A stretch of 64,000 bases of DNA. Origin: Whitmania pigra. Its lineage: Eukaryota > Annelida > Clitellata > Hirudinida > Haemopidae. The notes beneath the pieces are model-generated. The model ran no database searches. It was not told the origin of the DNA and worked only from the letters and a program-made list of their open reading frames with translations. The position numbers and the translations under genes are program-made. How positions within the stretch are numbered: the stretch's first letter is position 1; each line of letters begins with the position of its first letter. Below, piece by piece: positions 8,901 through 23,500 of the stretch. Location: assembly GCA_021613335.1 (NCBI GenBank), contig JAJTWR010000251.1, positions 3,245,001 to 3,309,000 on the forward strand, read 5' to 3'.

Positions 8901-11900
8901 CATTTGGGACCGCTTGAAAAGTTCTCAAGAAAAATATGATATTGAAAGTAAAATCAGGTTATAATAATAATAAATATAATAATAAAATAATTAATGTAAA
9001 TGATTTTAATAATTATTGAATATATTGCTATCCTTACATCATTAGACTACTACCATTTAAATGTTTATAATTAATTAATATTATCATCAGAATTTCTATA
9101 TTTAAAACTTGATATTCATTCATCAACCATATTACCCAAGCAATATAATGAATAACATTTATTATTAAAATTTGAAAATTAGTACATAATGTGGAAATAT
9201 AAATATGATAGAAATGTCTTCATTATAAAATTTACTTGATCACCTAGCACCAGTTGACCAGCTCATCTAATTCCGCGTTAGTTAAAAAGTTATAACTACA
9301 AAGATGTGTTACAAAATTATAGGATCCAAGATTTCCTGCTACATTGCTAATAATTATCCAATATTTAATAATAACCAAGAATTTCAATGAAAATCATTGA
9401 ACGACTTGATACTTAGCAAGCAGTCACCAAAGAAAAATTAGAACAAAAAATGAGAAATATAAAAAAGTTAAGCCCATATAAAAACCTTATAAAAATGGCA
9501 ACTGCTTAGTGATTGAATCGCTAATTCAACAAAACACCCAACTATAAAAAGCAGTGTAGAAAGAATACTGGGAGAAGGCAGCAGACGTGGGTCATTGATC
9601 TCCTCATACGAGAAAAAAAGATGAACTCCCGATGAATATTCTTTTCCTTTTATTTACTGTTTTCTTTTCAACAAGGCCAAGGCTTGATGACACGTAATGG
9701 TTTGTTACCATCTTTAGCCCTTCCACAAACAGCCTGTTTATTTATGTATTATTTTTATTCCTTAAAAGGCCAGAACCCCAAAAAACATTTGATACAATAA
9801 CATGCATTCTTATGTTTAGTGCTAATGACTATATTCAAATGCTCATTTCATACGTTGCAACAATAATAATAAGACTGTAATAACAATAACTACAGTGTAA
9901 TTAATCATTAGTAGTTAAAATAACAATTAATAACAGTAATAATACAGTAGTAAAACAATTATCAAAATGACATCAAACTTCTACCTATTTTTAGTAAACA
10001 AATAAATTGAATTATTTAAAAATCCTAATTTTCATTTACAAACCTCATCCATCAGATTTTAATGAGCAAAGACATAAAAGTGTTATTGACTAATTAAAAA
10101 ATAATAATAAACAATAAAAATAATTAAAATAAAAAAAAACATTAGTTTTAATAAAATGCAATAAAATAGATATATTGAGGCAGTCTATAATTTATTTAAT
10201 ATTTTGTTTTTAATAAAAATAACCATATTCACCACAAGCTTATTATTTCATTAAGTAATTATGTGAATCTTTTGTAGCAGTTATCCGGCTTTTGTTACAG
10301 CAGTAACTTTTCAACAAAATCAGGTCATTATGTTATGTTATGTTAAATTGTTGCGCAATAAATTAAATTTGAGCTCATATTGGCCAAATTGGTTCCTGCG
10401 AGCAATGATAATGTGTCGTCTTTGATGCCCAGCCTGCACCTATCCATCTATCCATCCGGCAGGATCCTCACGCGCCTATAAATTCCTCGAAGCCTGGAGC
10501 CTCCAAGGAATAGATCTACACTTCCTGAATCGGTATCCATATCACCCCCATCTGGCATTGTTATTGACATTTGCCTCATTATTATTACTTTGTCTCATTC
10601 ATTAGCATTAGCTTATTTAATAGACTCATTTCAATTCAATTATTCCACATCGTAAATTCGCTAATAGTAATATTATGTTTTACCTATTATTAATTAATAT
10701 TATATATATAGTAAATATTTGGTTGTTAATTTAAAGTATTTATTCAATAACACATTAAAATATGCAAAGCCCAGCCTCTGGCTCTTAGAAGGCATAATTA
10801 AAACTCATTTGTGCCATCACTATCATCACCATTGTTCCAGAAATATTAAGGATGGTCAGTATTAACGCTGGCTATTGTAATCATCATCATAGTCATCATC
10901 AGCCCCGATATTAAAGGTTATCGTATCCATCTCTTGTCCTACAAATTCAGCAGAAGATGTTTCAATGGAGGTTTAAACTTTTAAGAATAAATTAAAATTA
11001 CTTAACTATAATTGATTCATTATTCAATAACACCATTACCTCGTTCATTCCTTCCATGTATCTGAATCTAAACTGTGATTTTATAAACTTAAAATAACTA
11101 AAAAGGACATATAAGAATGATAATACTGACAGCAATAATAACATTTTAGTAATTGCATTGACATTGAATTAAATATTATCAAATAAATTACTCATTGATA
11201 CGATAATCATGAAGACAACAAAATCAAAAAATTATAATTAATAATAACGATGACAACAACAACAACAACAACAACAATAATAATAATAATTTGTCAATTG
11301 CAAAGTTTTGCATACAAAATAAAAAAATTAAAAAAAAAGATTCTGATAAAATAGAAAATTAAAACAATAGTAATTCGGAAGAAGTTAATCTATAAAAAGA
11401 CAACAAATTCATAATAATTAATGATTAAAATAAATAAATACAATAAAATAAAAACAAAAGAACAAACAAGTCCTCAATAACAATTTTAAATGTCTACTTA
11501 AGCCAACGACAGGAATATTTATTCCAACATAATTTTAATTTCAGACACTTTGATAATCAAAAACTCAGGAAAGAATCGTGAAAGCAAAGAGCGGTCCATC
11601 TGTCGATTACCGGTCAGAGTAAAGATGTCAATTTTTAGGACAGTAAACACCTCGCTCCTACGGGCATTAAGCTTGCCGAACCAGGCCAATGAAGACTGGC
11701 ACTAACAATCGTTTAGTGGACTTTACGAGATGAACAATATAATATGCTTCCGACCTTCCAATACATCCACTGCCAGTTCTACCCCACCTCCCAAAGATTG
11801 GAGATTGGAGTAAATCAATCGGTTGCTAACCTGCCATCCGGCCTAGGTTCCTCGGTCGGAAGTTCTCTCGGGATCTAACTGGAGCTTATGTCCCGTAGAA

Positions 11901-13654
11901 TGGGATTGCTAAGCTCGACAGGAGTAAAACAGAGTTAGGGAGTGTGTTTTGTTTTAAGAAATTGTGTCAAGCAATCCTTAACTTTTAATTATCGACTTGC
12001 TTAAGTGCTGCTTAAATTGCTGCAATGATTCTGCATTTGCCACGACAGTGTGCATTTCAATTAAGCTTTATATAATCACGTTAACAGTGACCAATGACAA
12101 TAATATAATATAATAATAATAGTAATAATAATAATAATAATAATGTATATTATATAATAATAAGACATAATGTCACCAAATAATAATTCATTGAAAGATG
12201 AAAAAGTTTTATCTAAATAACACCCACACATGTTAAACCAAATCAGTATGAACACATAGCACTAAAAATGAACACCTTCTTGCTAATTCACAACAATTAC
12301 TCAAATAATAAATGCAACTGGCCTGGCAAATCCATTTCATAAGCCAAATATATATGAAGGAAATGAAATATTAGCCATTATCAAATGAAACTCATGATAA
12401 AGCCTTACACCCGCACCCCCGCAATTGAGTGGATAAATTTTTATCACTTTCCCAGCAGTCTATTACCATTTATTTCTAGTTATTTAGGTTATCAATGACA
12501 TGACATTAATGGTTAAAAAAAAAAGAAATGGTTAAGCATGGAAATAAAAATGAAAATGGTTTGCAGGGATAGTTAAAAAAATTGATTAACTCAGGTGTGC
12601 ATTCCATGCATCCACTATTTCTTGACCTGGAAAAAATGAATCGTGGTTTGAGAAAGAATCTCACTCCTCCCCCTCTTTTTAGCTTACTCTCTTTCTCTTT
12701 CCAGCAAACAAGATAATAAAAATCATAATAACAACAACCGTAATCATCAGTGATTGCGGATATTTTGAATGCATTAAAATCCTCTTGAAAATTAAGTTTA
12801 AACAAATAAATAAATAACCATGACCTGTGAACTGCACCATCTCCAACTGCAGATCATTTCAGTAGCATAACTGGCCCGAAAATTAACTTTATTTTCGAGA
12901 AATAGATTCCTAATTATAATTTATTCTAAATAATGGTGGCGTAGATTATGCGAATAAATTTTTAAATATGCATTGTCCGGTTTTAAATTCCACCCTAGGA
13001 TCGGACAAAGCGATAATGATGCCATGTCAATTAGGGGACTTATTAGTGAAGTTGTTAAGCAGCCTTTATTTTTTACAAGAACATTTTTTTTGCTTAAATC
13101 AAATACATTACTAAATATTGTAGTTTTCTCTCTGCCCCAAAAAAAAATTCAATTTAAGTCAGGTCAGTAGACTCCTTTTCCCTGGCTTACAAATGCATGA
13201 GACCAATCGTAATGTGATAATATTAAGGAATATCAAAATTATCATTAAATATGATCATCGCATGTACATCAACATGCATGCACTGGCTAGCATCCATAGG
13301 AAACCGACAATCTAACATAAGCACGATTCCACACGTACATTCGAGAAAAAGAGCACATTATTATTATTATTACTATTCATAAGAAAACTAAAAAATTTGA
13401 CACGCAATAAATGATAAAATAGGATGAAACCCAGCCAATTAAAAATTGGAGAGAAAAACTGAAATCCAACGGAAGCAGCTGAAGGCCCGTGACATACTAG
13501 TTCTATCATTAGCCGGCAAAGTATGGAGTGCATGCCAGCTCCGGAGCCTTCATAAGTCCGAGAGTCCGAGACTCGGCAGGGCATTCTCGTCTGACTGCCG
13601 GTCTACTTCAAGAAGAAAAATTGGTAGGACACCGAAAGAGATCAAGAAAGATAA
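8901..13654. other. Very AT-rich intergenic DNA upstream of the globin gene
   Basis: This is long non-coding AT-rich sequence with small microsatellites: ACA/ATA repeats at 11252-11290 and ATA/AAT repeats at 12102-12145. Two short islands of more mixed composition lie at about 10380-10560 and 11570-11930 with no coding signal. Sequence just before 13655 would include the globin promoter and 5' UTR; no TATA box stands out. Confidence 0.45.
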
Positions 13655-15461
13655 ATGGGCTGCAAACCATCAACAGAGAAGAACCTCCAGATGGATTGCT
13701 GGGGCGAGGATTGGTTCAAAATGTTCAAGAAGGAGGACAACAGTGTTTTCGGGGGCTTCAAGAACATCGTGGAGGATGATCGTCGTAGGAACAGTCTGGG
13801 TCTGGGTGTGGCTTCTGCTTCTGCTTCAGCTTCGGACTCCTCAGCATCTGGGGGTCGGCAAATTCCAGTCTCCAAGATAGCTTTGCTGGACGACTATGAG
13901 AAGGAGTTGCTCAGGTATTCCTGGTCCATGCTAACTCGGAAAAACAAGAATCTCGGAAAGCAGGTGATTTCTCGTTTTGTTTTTCTTCCGTTCAGGCATG
14001 TGCGTAGCTTTATCGGGTTGTAACGTAACCGATTTGACCTGGGTAGATATTTATTAAGAAATACCTGACGTGGTTGCAATTCTTCTCATGAGGAAATTAA
14101 ATAAAATCTATGTAAATTTTCAGGGTAATAAGGGTGTGGCCCAAAATTGGAAGACAATGATCAGAAATCATAAGAAAAACAAAATTAATTTAAGAATTTA
14201 AGCACAGCCAAGACTATACTAAGTGCATTATTAAAATTTAAATAAGTTATTCTGAATACAAGCATTCCACAACAAACAAGATCATGCAAACGTTTATAGG
14301 TCTCAAGTGATAAAATGTTTACATAATTTCCAAGGAATAATTTTTCTAACCACAAACACAAAGATTAAAAACCATGCAAAGGTCAAATCTGTATCAATCC
14401 TAGGGAGTGAGGGTTTTTTCTTAACAAACACAAAACGGGCGCAAGTACGACTAATTTATTCGGTCAGGGTACTCCGCCGGCCACAATTCTAATTAAAAGC
14501 AATTAATTGTGTTCTAAGCAGTGCCGAGCTATAGATCGATCTCTTATCCAGCTAATTTGCTTAAAAGAAGCGTCACATCCAAGGGGACGGAAGATTGAAA
14601 TTTCCGGCCTCCACAATGGATATCGGGCTGACGCTGAATCTCCAGACCGGGAAGGAAAAACTCCCCCTCTTCACGGAAAGCAGGCAACACCTCGTGGCGT
14701 GTCTAGAAGACATTAAAGTTGCATTCACTATAGGCATTAAGGCTGCATTGATGTTGCTATTATTAACCACATCATTTAGAGCAAGGATGAATCAATCCAA
14801 TCATGCTGGTTCCTGGTCCAAGTCCAATACAAGAATAGAAATCTATTTATTACAGTAGTCGTTGTGGTTGGTGTTCCTTGATAGGTGAGAGAGTCAGAAT
14901 ACCACAATTATATAACATAAAACTTTATAATTACCAATTGATCCAGCTAATAATTTTAAGTCTTTACAGGTTATCCAATAAATAAATTCACTCATGCAAA
15001 CAATATAGTTAGAGAAATAACTTAGATAATCTTTTTTTTTAAACATTTTTCTGCCAAATCAGGTGTTCCTGAGAATTTTCGAGCTGCGTCCATCTGCCAA
15101 GGGAATGTTCCCCTTCAAGAATGCCAGCAGTGACAATCTCACCAAGCATCCTCTCTTCAGCGCCCATGGCAAGCGCTTTATCAGAGTCATAGCCTGCGTC
15201 GTAGAAAGACTGGACAGTCTGGAGGAGTGCCACACTCCACTGATCAACTTGGGGGTCATGCACCTCAAGATCAAGGGCTTCCTGCCAGACTACTTTGATG
15301 TCTTCACCAGGGCCATCATAGACGTATGGAGAGCTGAACTCAGGGAGCAGTACCTGGAAGACATGGATGGAGCATGGCAGAAGGTTTTAGACTTCATAGT
15401 CATGAGACTCAAGGAAGGCTACGAGGCAGAGAAGATGAGGGCCGCCTATTTCGTGGAGTAG
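13655..15461 (+). CDS. Globin X-type membrane-anchored globin, 235 aa
   Basis: Two exons, 13655-13963 and 15063-15461 (TAG), are joined in phase 0 with GT/AG borders and encode 235 residues. The start MGCKPSTEKN has Gly2 and Cys3, the N-myristoylation plus palmitoylation signature of globin X, so the protein probably sits on the cytoplasmic membrane face. A serine/alanine-rich linker (about 48-70) precedes the globin fold. Helix B lies around SWSMLTRKNKNLGK, the CD-corner phenylalanine in MFPF (about 118-121), the distal E7 histidine is His138 (FSAHGKRF), and the proximal F8 histidine is His170 in LGVMHLKIKG. The run HLKIKGFLPDYFD is typical of globin X. Heme and oxygen/NO chemistry are inferred from the family. 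Only one intron is present, in helix B; the usual G-helix intron is absent. Neuroglobin is the next closest family but lacks the MGC start. Confidence 0.87.
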
Positions 15462-17240
15462 TGACGTGACGGCTCCCTCGGCTACTCCGAGGAAGGGACT
15501 TCGGTCCAGGTCTCTTAGAAGCCATTTTCCTCTTTTGGTGTTGTGACGTGATTTGGTTTAGTGACGAGTAGTTTTTCGGTGTGCACTATATTAACACGCC
15601 AGCTGTTGTAACCTCGTGTGCACATGCAATAGCATTGGAGTTCATGGACGTAGTTATACATTGTAACTCATAAATCAATGTTATTTTAGAAGAAATCAGT
15701 TTGAAGCTTTCTTTTGACTTTTCATTTTCAATTGCCGGCACATCAAGATGTAGATGAAGCTGGAAAGAGAACTCCATCATGGAGTGATGGATCACGTGAC
15801 TTCAGACGTCTCCATGACTACCTGGCCAGGTAGATGGAAACGGGAATGAAAGCACGCAGTGATGGAGTGGTTCTCAGCAGTATTCCATTTAATGCATCCA
15901 ATCTTTTTTTTGTATACATTTGTAGAGATGGATAAAGAAAATACCAAATGAGCAGGAATTGTCAATTACTATGAAAAAACAAATTTAACAAAAAAATAAT
16001 TTAAGATTCTAACTTTGCTAAAACAGTCCCACAAAATTACAAATATATCCAAGGTTTATAAAAATACATTTTACATCCCCAACAACAAAGCATCTATGAA
16101 TGCCCAAGCTTTACCATCCAAATCTGGCAAACTTGATTAGACACTCCACGGGACAAAGAGGGTTGCATACATCAGAAGACAGCTAAATCACTTACTAAAT
16201 CACTACTTAAAAACAACAGTTTGTGGAAAAAACCTAACCATTCTTACAATGATACTAATAGTGACACCAATACTATTACTATTAATAATAGTAATAATAA
16301 TAATAATAACAATAATAGCTGGAGCAATTACAGTAAGGCGTAATATTTGCTCCATTCTTAAGTAATTCATTCATCAAAGCGCCAGCACTTGGCATCTTCC
16401 TGTCAGTGGAATCACTGGATTGTCGTGAACTGAGTTTTTTTAGAAACATCAATCTGAGACATTTCAGTTTAAAAAAATAATTGAAACAATTTACTCACTT
16501 GTTGTAGGCAATGGTAACTATGATGATGATGGTCATAGTTTTACATTATCCTATTATCATTACTAATAATAATATCAGAACTTCCATAAGTAGCATTGAC
16601 CTCAGAAAGTATCATCTCTAGTATCTATTCCACATTTACAGACAACTTTACCACAATGCAATGGAGGAATTGTCATAAACTAAGTCGTCTTTTTGATCAT
16701 TACATTTTAATTTCCATTGTAAAATAATTGAAAAAAACACCATTTAGTTGGTGCAAATATTACTAATAAAATGGATATTAATTACAATACATATTAATGA
16801 CTTGGTTGCTAGCTTATGATCCAAAAACACCAGCTTTCTGAGCAACTGTCCATTTGGTTTTGGAAAATGACCATGGTGGGTACTTCGGCCCTCTCCACAA
16901 TGACGAGATTCACAATTCATCGTGATGAAAGTATGGTAATGATCATTCTTGTCATGTTTAATTAAGCACCATTACATCGAAGACTGTATCGAAAAAAAAA
17001 CTTGTGTGGTACGACTTGTTGATACTGGCTTGTAAAAGCTGTTATTAATCAATTAGGTAATGATTTATCAATAATCATGATCAAAATCAACATCAAAAAG
17101 TTCATGATGCTCTGCTATTTAAAACCAAATAATATATTTACAAATTATCAAGGTTGAAATCTCATAACTTTTGGGAAAATCAAGATTTTGGGCAATTAAA
17201 CGGAAAACTAACAAAACAATTTAGAGATTTCAACTGATCG

Positions 17241-17342
17241 AAGGCTTTACAAAATAATTATATTTACTAGCAATAACTGAACAACTTAACCAAGGCTCAG
17301 CAAAATAATTGTATTTAGTAGCAATAACTGAATAACTTAATA
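17241..17342. repeat. Imperfect 51-bp tandem duplication
   Basis: The unit AAGGCTTTACAAAATAATTA... beginning at 17241 recurs as AAGGCTCAGCAAAATAATTG... at 17292, both followed by AGCAATAACTGAA-AACTTAA. Two copies with a few substitutions. Confidence 0.65.
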
Positions 17343-20300
17343 AAAAAAAATAACCATAATAAATTCATATCCTCAGTTTTTACTTTATCGTCAAATTCTC
17401 CATCGACTCCACCCCTGACGGCCAACAAGTTTCACCTAATGGTTCCACTTAGAATGGCTCATGTTGCTTTCTCATCGTCCAAATCTCCAAATCGGAGGCG
17501 ACCTTGACTTAAGTGGACTCCCATCTCAAGACTGGCTCGAATATCTAATGCATAATTAACATTGAGTTGTGAATTCCAAATCCGGTGCGGTGCTTCTCGT
17601 GATCCTCAACTTGGACCTATCAAAAGTATTATCAAAAATGCTATAAAGGTTTTACAATAATTTCCATACTGCAACTTTAAATCTAGTTAAGCACCTAACA
17701 AGTCTATTGTCTTTATCATAAAATTTTTGAATTTATTTCTTCTATGAGTCATCAAAATTTACATCAACATGGTAAAACAAAATCAACAATGAATGACATC
17801 CAAAGGATGCCCGCTAAGAAGGCAACCAAATTTCTGGACATCATCGATATTATAATTATTGTTAATATCATTATAAATTATATTATTATAGAAAACAACT
17901 CGCACTTATAATTACATTAAATTAAATATAATAATAATATTTCCACCAGAATCTGCAAATCCAGGCTAATCAAACTGAACCACTCCTTCAAATGTCAACA
18001 GAGACCATCCTTAGTGCATGTGACAACTTGTAGCTTCATGTTTGCAGCACAAATCCACCGTAGGACCTAATCGGACCACTGCAAATGTTCTATTGACCCA
18101 TGGCACACAGCCCTTTCAAGCGGCAACTTCCAGAGGTCTGGATTCGAATCCGAGACATGTGAGCGTGGGAGAGAACAGGTGGATTTAGAAATGGTAAACA
18201 CTTAGAGACTCGTTTCACCCACTCGATGTCCTGAGCGATCTAAAGTCCTAAGCTAAACAACAAGAGGTCGACTTGAGTGCAAAACTGCTTAAAATCGGGT
18301 GCTGTAGGTTTCAACTCAAGATTCTTCAAATTTCCTCACACAATTATTATCCCTGGAACGTTTAATGATACCAATGAGTGTACTTAAACACGCTTAACAT
18401 TCATTGCTAAAGAAATAAATTTATGCTGAACAATTAAGATTCCCTAAAAATGCCTTATCACTCTCTGCTGAGGTCAGAAAGATAATAAAATAACATCACT
18501 CAAAAACAGGGGGAAGGAAAAAGTGCCAAAAAAAGCATTGAAATGACCTTGGCAAATGAAGATTTTCCTTAACAAAAAATCAACCCAACAGATTGCAAGA
18601 TGACAACAAGTAATGTTAATCATGGAATCAAAATAATGTTCTATAGTCAAGCAACGATGGGAATAATGCTGAAAGTAACTAAATTTGTAAATAATAATAA
18701 TAAGAAACAACAACGATAACTACGTTAGAAGTCTTTTAAAAAAAATAAAAATAATAACATTATATGTTCAGCATAAACAACACGACTCCACTTCCACAGA
18801 AACACAGATTCGACCAACCATGAACTGGAGGATGTCCTTGACTTCTTTTTTCCGGCCAAAATAGATGTAATTAAAAGCAATTGGACATCGGAGTCAGCTT
18901 AAGGGATGCTATTGTTGACTGTCAATCTAAAGTGATCGAGTTTTCAGCCTGAGGACTTTTGATAGAAAAGAACCTCAATAGTTCGTTGGAGATAAATTGT
19001 TCTTTAAAAAAATATAAAAAAGTATGAATGAAATAGAGAAAGTCAGATTAATTGAGGCCCATTTAATTTGAAATAACAAAAAATAAAAATAATAGACGAA
19101 AAGACCTTATGTGTTTCAATGAAGATTACAAACAAACATAATAACATTGTCAGAATTTTGTGATCTTAAAGATAATAAATTTAAAGTTTTAAAGTTGTGA
19201 AAGTCTACGAAAGATTTTTAGGCAGATTCAGCAGCAAGAGACTAGTTTCCTTCATTGGTCATATTTTTAGAATTTAATTTCATTTTGACAAGGCATGAAC
19301 AAAATCACAAAATTCTCATTAATTAACAGGAAATAAAGCTAGTAATATGATTAATAACTTGTTGCTCAGCATTAACAAGGCCTAAATCATCCACGATAGA
19401 TTTACAATTCTATATTTTTTATATTATTTATTGTTAATTATTAACGAGGACCCTAAAAACTAAACATATTTTTTGGTAAATACGTAATATTTAATGAGTT
19501 ACTAACACTTTCATAACTCAATTTTTTGAATATTAAAAAAACACCTTTAATTACATTAATTACAACAAATACCGTGGTACCATTATGATCATGCATAAAA
19601 ATGCAAAAGGGCACACCTATCCTTGACTTTACTCCAAAAATAGGTGGGTGGCATGCTTAACCCCCTCTGCATAACCCGTGCTCCATCGTCACTTAATTGT
19701 CGGCATCCTCCTCAAAAGCAGGAGAGCAATAACTTTCCTTAGGGCCGCATTAGCGACTAATTATCTCACTGTTGCAAACCGTGATTTAATTTCCTAACTT
19801 CCTACAATGCTGCCAACTAAAACCACCAACAGAATTCAATATTCCGATAGGTAAAAAAATATCTTGGATTCAGAGGAATCATCAGGAGATTTGGTGGCTC
19901 AACTTCGAATGCTTCCATTTCTCACTTTCCTTTCTAAGTATCATTATTGCCTTCATCTAGCCCGTTAAAACCATCTTCGATTCAATTGTCTTTGGCACTT
20001 CAGTCACTCATTAATGTATATAAAATGATTACAAGTTGACTATAAGTTTAAATAAATAAACTGTGACACTTATTAATAAAATAATAATCATTATTAATAA
20101 TAGTGGCAAAATCACAACTAGCAAGCTCAAACGAAACTGGATAAGCAAGCCAGTAGAGCCCTCGAAAGTTCGGCATAGTTTGCGTCAAACATAATAAAGA
20201 TGGCATTCTCACTTCACAGGATTTTATTTCAATTTCAGAAAAAATGCTTCAGAGATTCGACTTGATTTTAACATCAAACTTAAAATAGACTCTCATCGTA

Positions 20301-20379
20301 TAGTGTTCGTCAATAAATTAACAGAATGTACCATTCACTCACATTCAACAGTCAACACCGTCACAATTACATCAACAAC

Positions 20380-20453
20380 GATGATGGTGATGATGATGAT
20401 GGCCAAGATACTAATGCTAGTGTTAATGGTGATGATGATGGCGATGATGATGC
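20380..20453. repeat. Interrupted GAT/GGT microsatellite
   Basis: Runs of GATGATGAT and GGTGAT units lie just beyond the 3' end of the NONO-like coding region, within its likely 3' UTR. Confidence 0.6.
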
Positions 20454-20517
20454 AATTTCTAAGTTTGAGTAGAGAATAATAAAATGAATGTCATGTCAGT
20501 GGATGACTTTGCAATCC

Positions 20518-23500
20518 TTAAATTCGACGAGCTCTTTTGGCTTCAGCATGATCGCCTGGTCCTTGGCTGTCCTTGGGCCCCTGCACGAGGCCAGCTCCCA
20601 TATTGGCAGGTGGGCGCAGGCCAAACAAATTCCCACCTGGCGGTCTCAAACCTTGTGGGGTATCAAAGCGCATACCCTGCTGTGGTCTCTATATCGTAAG
20701 TTCAAAAGAACAACTTTCATGTAGATCAACGGTCACGAAATTGTCAGGTTAATACGTTTTAATGATAATTGCTATCAATTTCCAATGAAGTTGATAGTAT
20801 TGCTAATAGTTATCCATAATCAAAAATATAAAAATAATAGTGCCAACAATTAGGTTACAACATGAAAAATTTAGTAATCTATCCACGATTTTTGGGATTT
20901 CTGTCAATGGAGATCCATCTCTTGCATTTCAATGTGGGCACAATAAATCACCTCTTATTCTGCATGATAAGAGGTCTCATTTCACACCATCAAGTATGAG
21001 TGGATAAAGTAATTGATGTACTATGATTACATTTCTAAAGATGAAGATATCCATTTACTGACACATTTTTAACAATACATTATCAAAATTAAAGTGTTGC
21101 AAGGGGACAAAAATCATAGATTGAAAGAATGTTGCGCAATAATTAATGATACAATTTTTTCTAAGCCAGAATAATAATTTCTAAGAGTTCAAAGTTTTAA
21201 AATTAGTTAATGTTACAACATTCCTAAAGCATCTACATGTTGTCTACTCGAACCATCCCCTGAATATTTGATGTGTCCTTTGAATACTAAGTAGGTGCTC
21301 CTAACGTTAAAATAGGTCGATCCGCATAGCTCGGGGATCCTGGGATGCTCGATAATCCGAGCAAATCCTAAAAACCCTTGGAGGGTTCGGACAAAAGTCA
21401 GAGCTGATGTTTTGGCAAAGCTTAGTAGAAGGTCATCCCATCAATTAACACAGAAAACATTTCAACTGCATTTCTGTGGTAAGCTCTTTAATTTTGTCAT
21501 GAGAGCATGTGCATCGAAGCAATTTCAATCCATGTTCAGGATTAATATTTCAATGTTGCTGGGTTAATGTGATTCTTATTATTATTATTATTATTATCAA
21601 AATTTTTAAATAATTCAATATTTGAATACTAAATGCTTCTTAATGCTAGATCTTAAATTCATCCCTTCCAAAAATGCCAAAAACAGGTCACAGAATATGT
21701 TAACAATTTTGAAAGTAATGTCAAGAGAATTGCAGCATGTCATTTGAAACACCAAAAAGATTGATTTCAGCATTTTAACCCAATATCAATATAAAATTTC
21801 CATGCAAAGATGCTAAAATATCCTTAAGCAGTTGAACAACTTAATTAAGACAACATATTTCAACAAACAGTTGCAATAACTTGTTGAACCTTATCCTTAT
21901 CGTCTACACTTCAATCTTATCACATCCAGCAAAGCAACAACGCTTTAAAAATACCCACGAGTAAAATTTAATCGAGCAATTTAAACACAATGACTTACCA
22001 TCGGTGTCGATGGGTCCATAAGCAAAGGTGGTGGGTGGCCGGCTCCGGCCATGGGTGGGCGAGGGAGTATCCCCATCCTCAAATTTCCAGGGTTGTTCAT
22101 CCCACCCAAGCCTGGAGGTCCTCCGAGATTGCCAAGAATGTTCAAACCAGCCTTTGAAAGATGTCAGATGTTTGAAATTAGAAAAGTATGTAGGCTTGTG
22201 CATCTTCTAATCTCAGAGTTGAAAATTAATTGTTGAATAATTTTAAATCAAGGGAGACAAATTTAAACCAAAACAAAAATCACGATAAATGCAGCAGGAG
22301 CAGACCTGCAAACCCACTAAAACCATCACAACATAACCATGGATCGCAGATGCAGATGTTTAAAAAATTATCGGAGCACCTCGTCATAATCCCAAACGCA
22401 TAACGAAACATTCAATTTAAATGAAACAATAAATAAAATAAAAATGCATTTCAATGAGGAGGAGGATTTCAACAAAACATTAATATTCAGATTTCTTCTT
22501 TAAATGCTAATAACCACTTATCGTGCACTGACTATGAACAACATAATTAACATCATTCTACCTAGGATTTGTTTTTATCAAGGTAACATGAAATACCCAA
22601 GCAAATGTTTACAAATAAATGATGTCATTTCGAAGTTGATGATTCATCTGGCGATGACTAACGGTCGAAATACGTATTTAGCATAAAAAAAAAGATGAAA
22701 GCAAATATAAATAAAATTAAAAAATAGCTACTCAACTGACCATTCTAACTCCTGGTGGAATCGGAGGGGGCTGGAGAGGGGAAGCCATGGATGGCCTTTC
22801 AGACCCACGTTCCTAGACAAAAATGAGTAGGAGAAAATTTGTGTCAATTTGAACAAATAAAAATTGCTAATCTCAAACAATCCATCCACTTGAATGTAAT
22901 CAATCATTACAGGATTTATAAAAAATTATTTCAGGCAACAGATTTTTTACGAGATTTAAAACTGACGAGAAGCTGTAAATCAATTACTCTTTCACTCTCT
23001 TGTAAACAAGAGTTTTAAAACAAAAATGCTCAGGAACTCATGAGCATTCTATTCCCCTCATCCCTGGGTCTAATCATTTTCGTTAAGGCAGAAGTAGCAA
23101 AATGTTTACTCAAAAATCAACTGCACCCAATCGAATGGATTCAGGAGCAGCCCAATCAATCAATTCAAAGGTATCAGACAAGCCAAATTTACCATGCCAA
23201 ATGGTGACTCATTGGGTGAATTCTTTGCAACTTCCAGTTGCCTCCGGATGACATCGTCTGGTCTCCTCCTCAAGTCTGCATCAGGCATCGGGGGTCCCCT
23301 GTGTCTGGACTCGTCGGGATGCCTGTTGAGCTGGTTCAAGCCAGGGTTCGAAGACAGTCTGTTCCTGTTGTAAAAGCATGGACCTTCAGAATACCTAACC
23401 AGGGAAGAGGATCAAGATGTATTGGTATCGTGCAAACAAAATTTCATTGCATGCTACGACGAATGTCAGTAGATCGATGATATTGGAAGCTTGGCGAAGA

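Larger units (their letters stand above)
15462..20517. other. Intergenic AT-rich DNA between convergent globin and NONO genes
   Basis: This stretch contains the 3' UTRs of the two convergent genes and no coding region I could support. A TTTATT at 20223-20228, which reads AATAAA on the minus strand, is a possible poly(A) signal for the NONO-like gene, 290 bases past its stop. A 51-bp imperfect tandem duplication lies at 17241-17342 and a GAT microsatellite at 20380-20453. Confidence 0.45.

Noticed and set aside
13446..13880. 144-codon ORF overlapping globin exon 1 in another frame
   Set aside because: Shadow frame; the MGC frame continues into the globin fold.
18130..18175. Box-B-like GGATTCGAATCC
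   Set aside because: It is a self-complementary 12-mer with no supporting tRNA arms or SINE tail.
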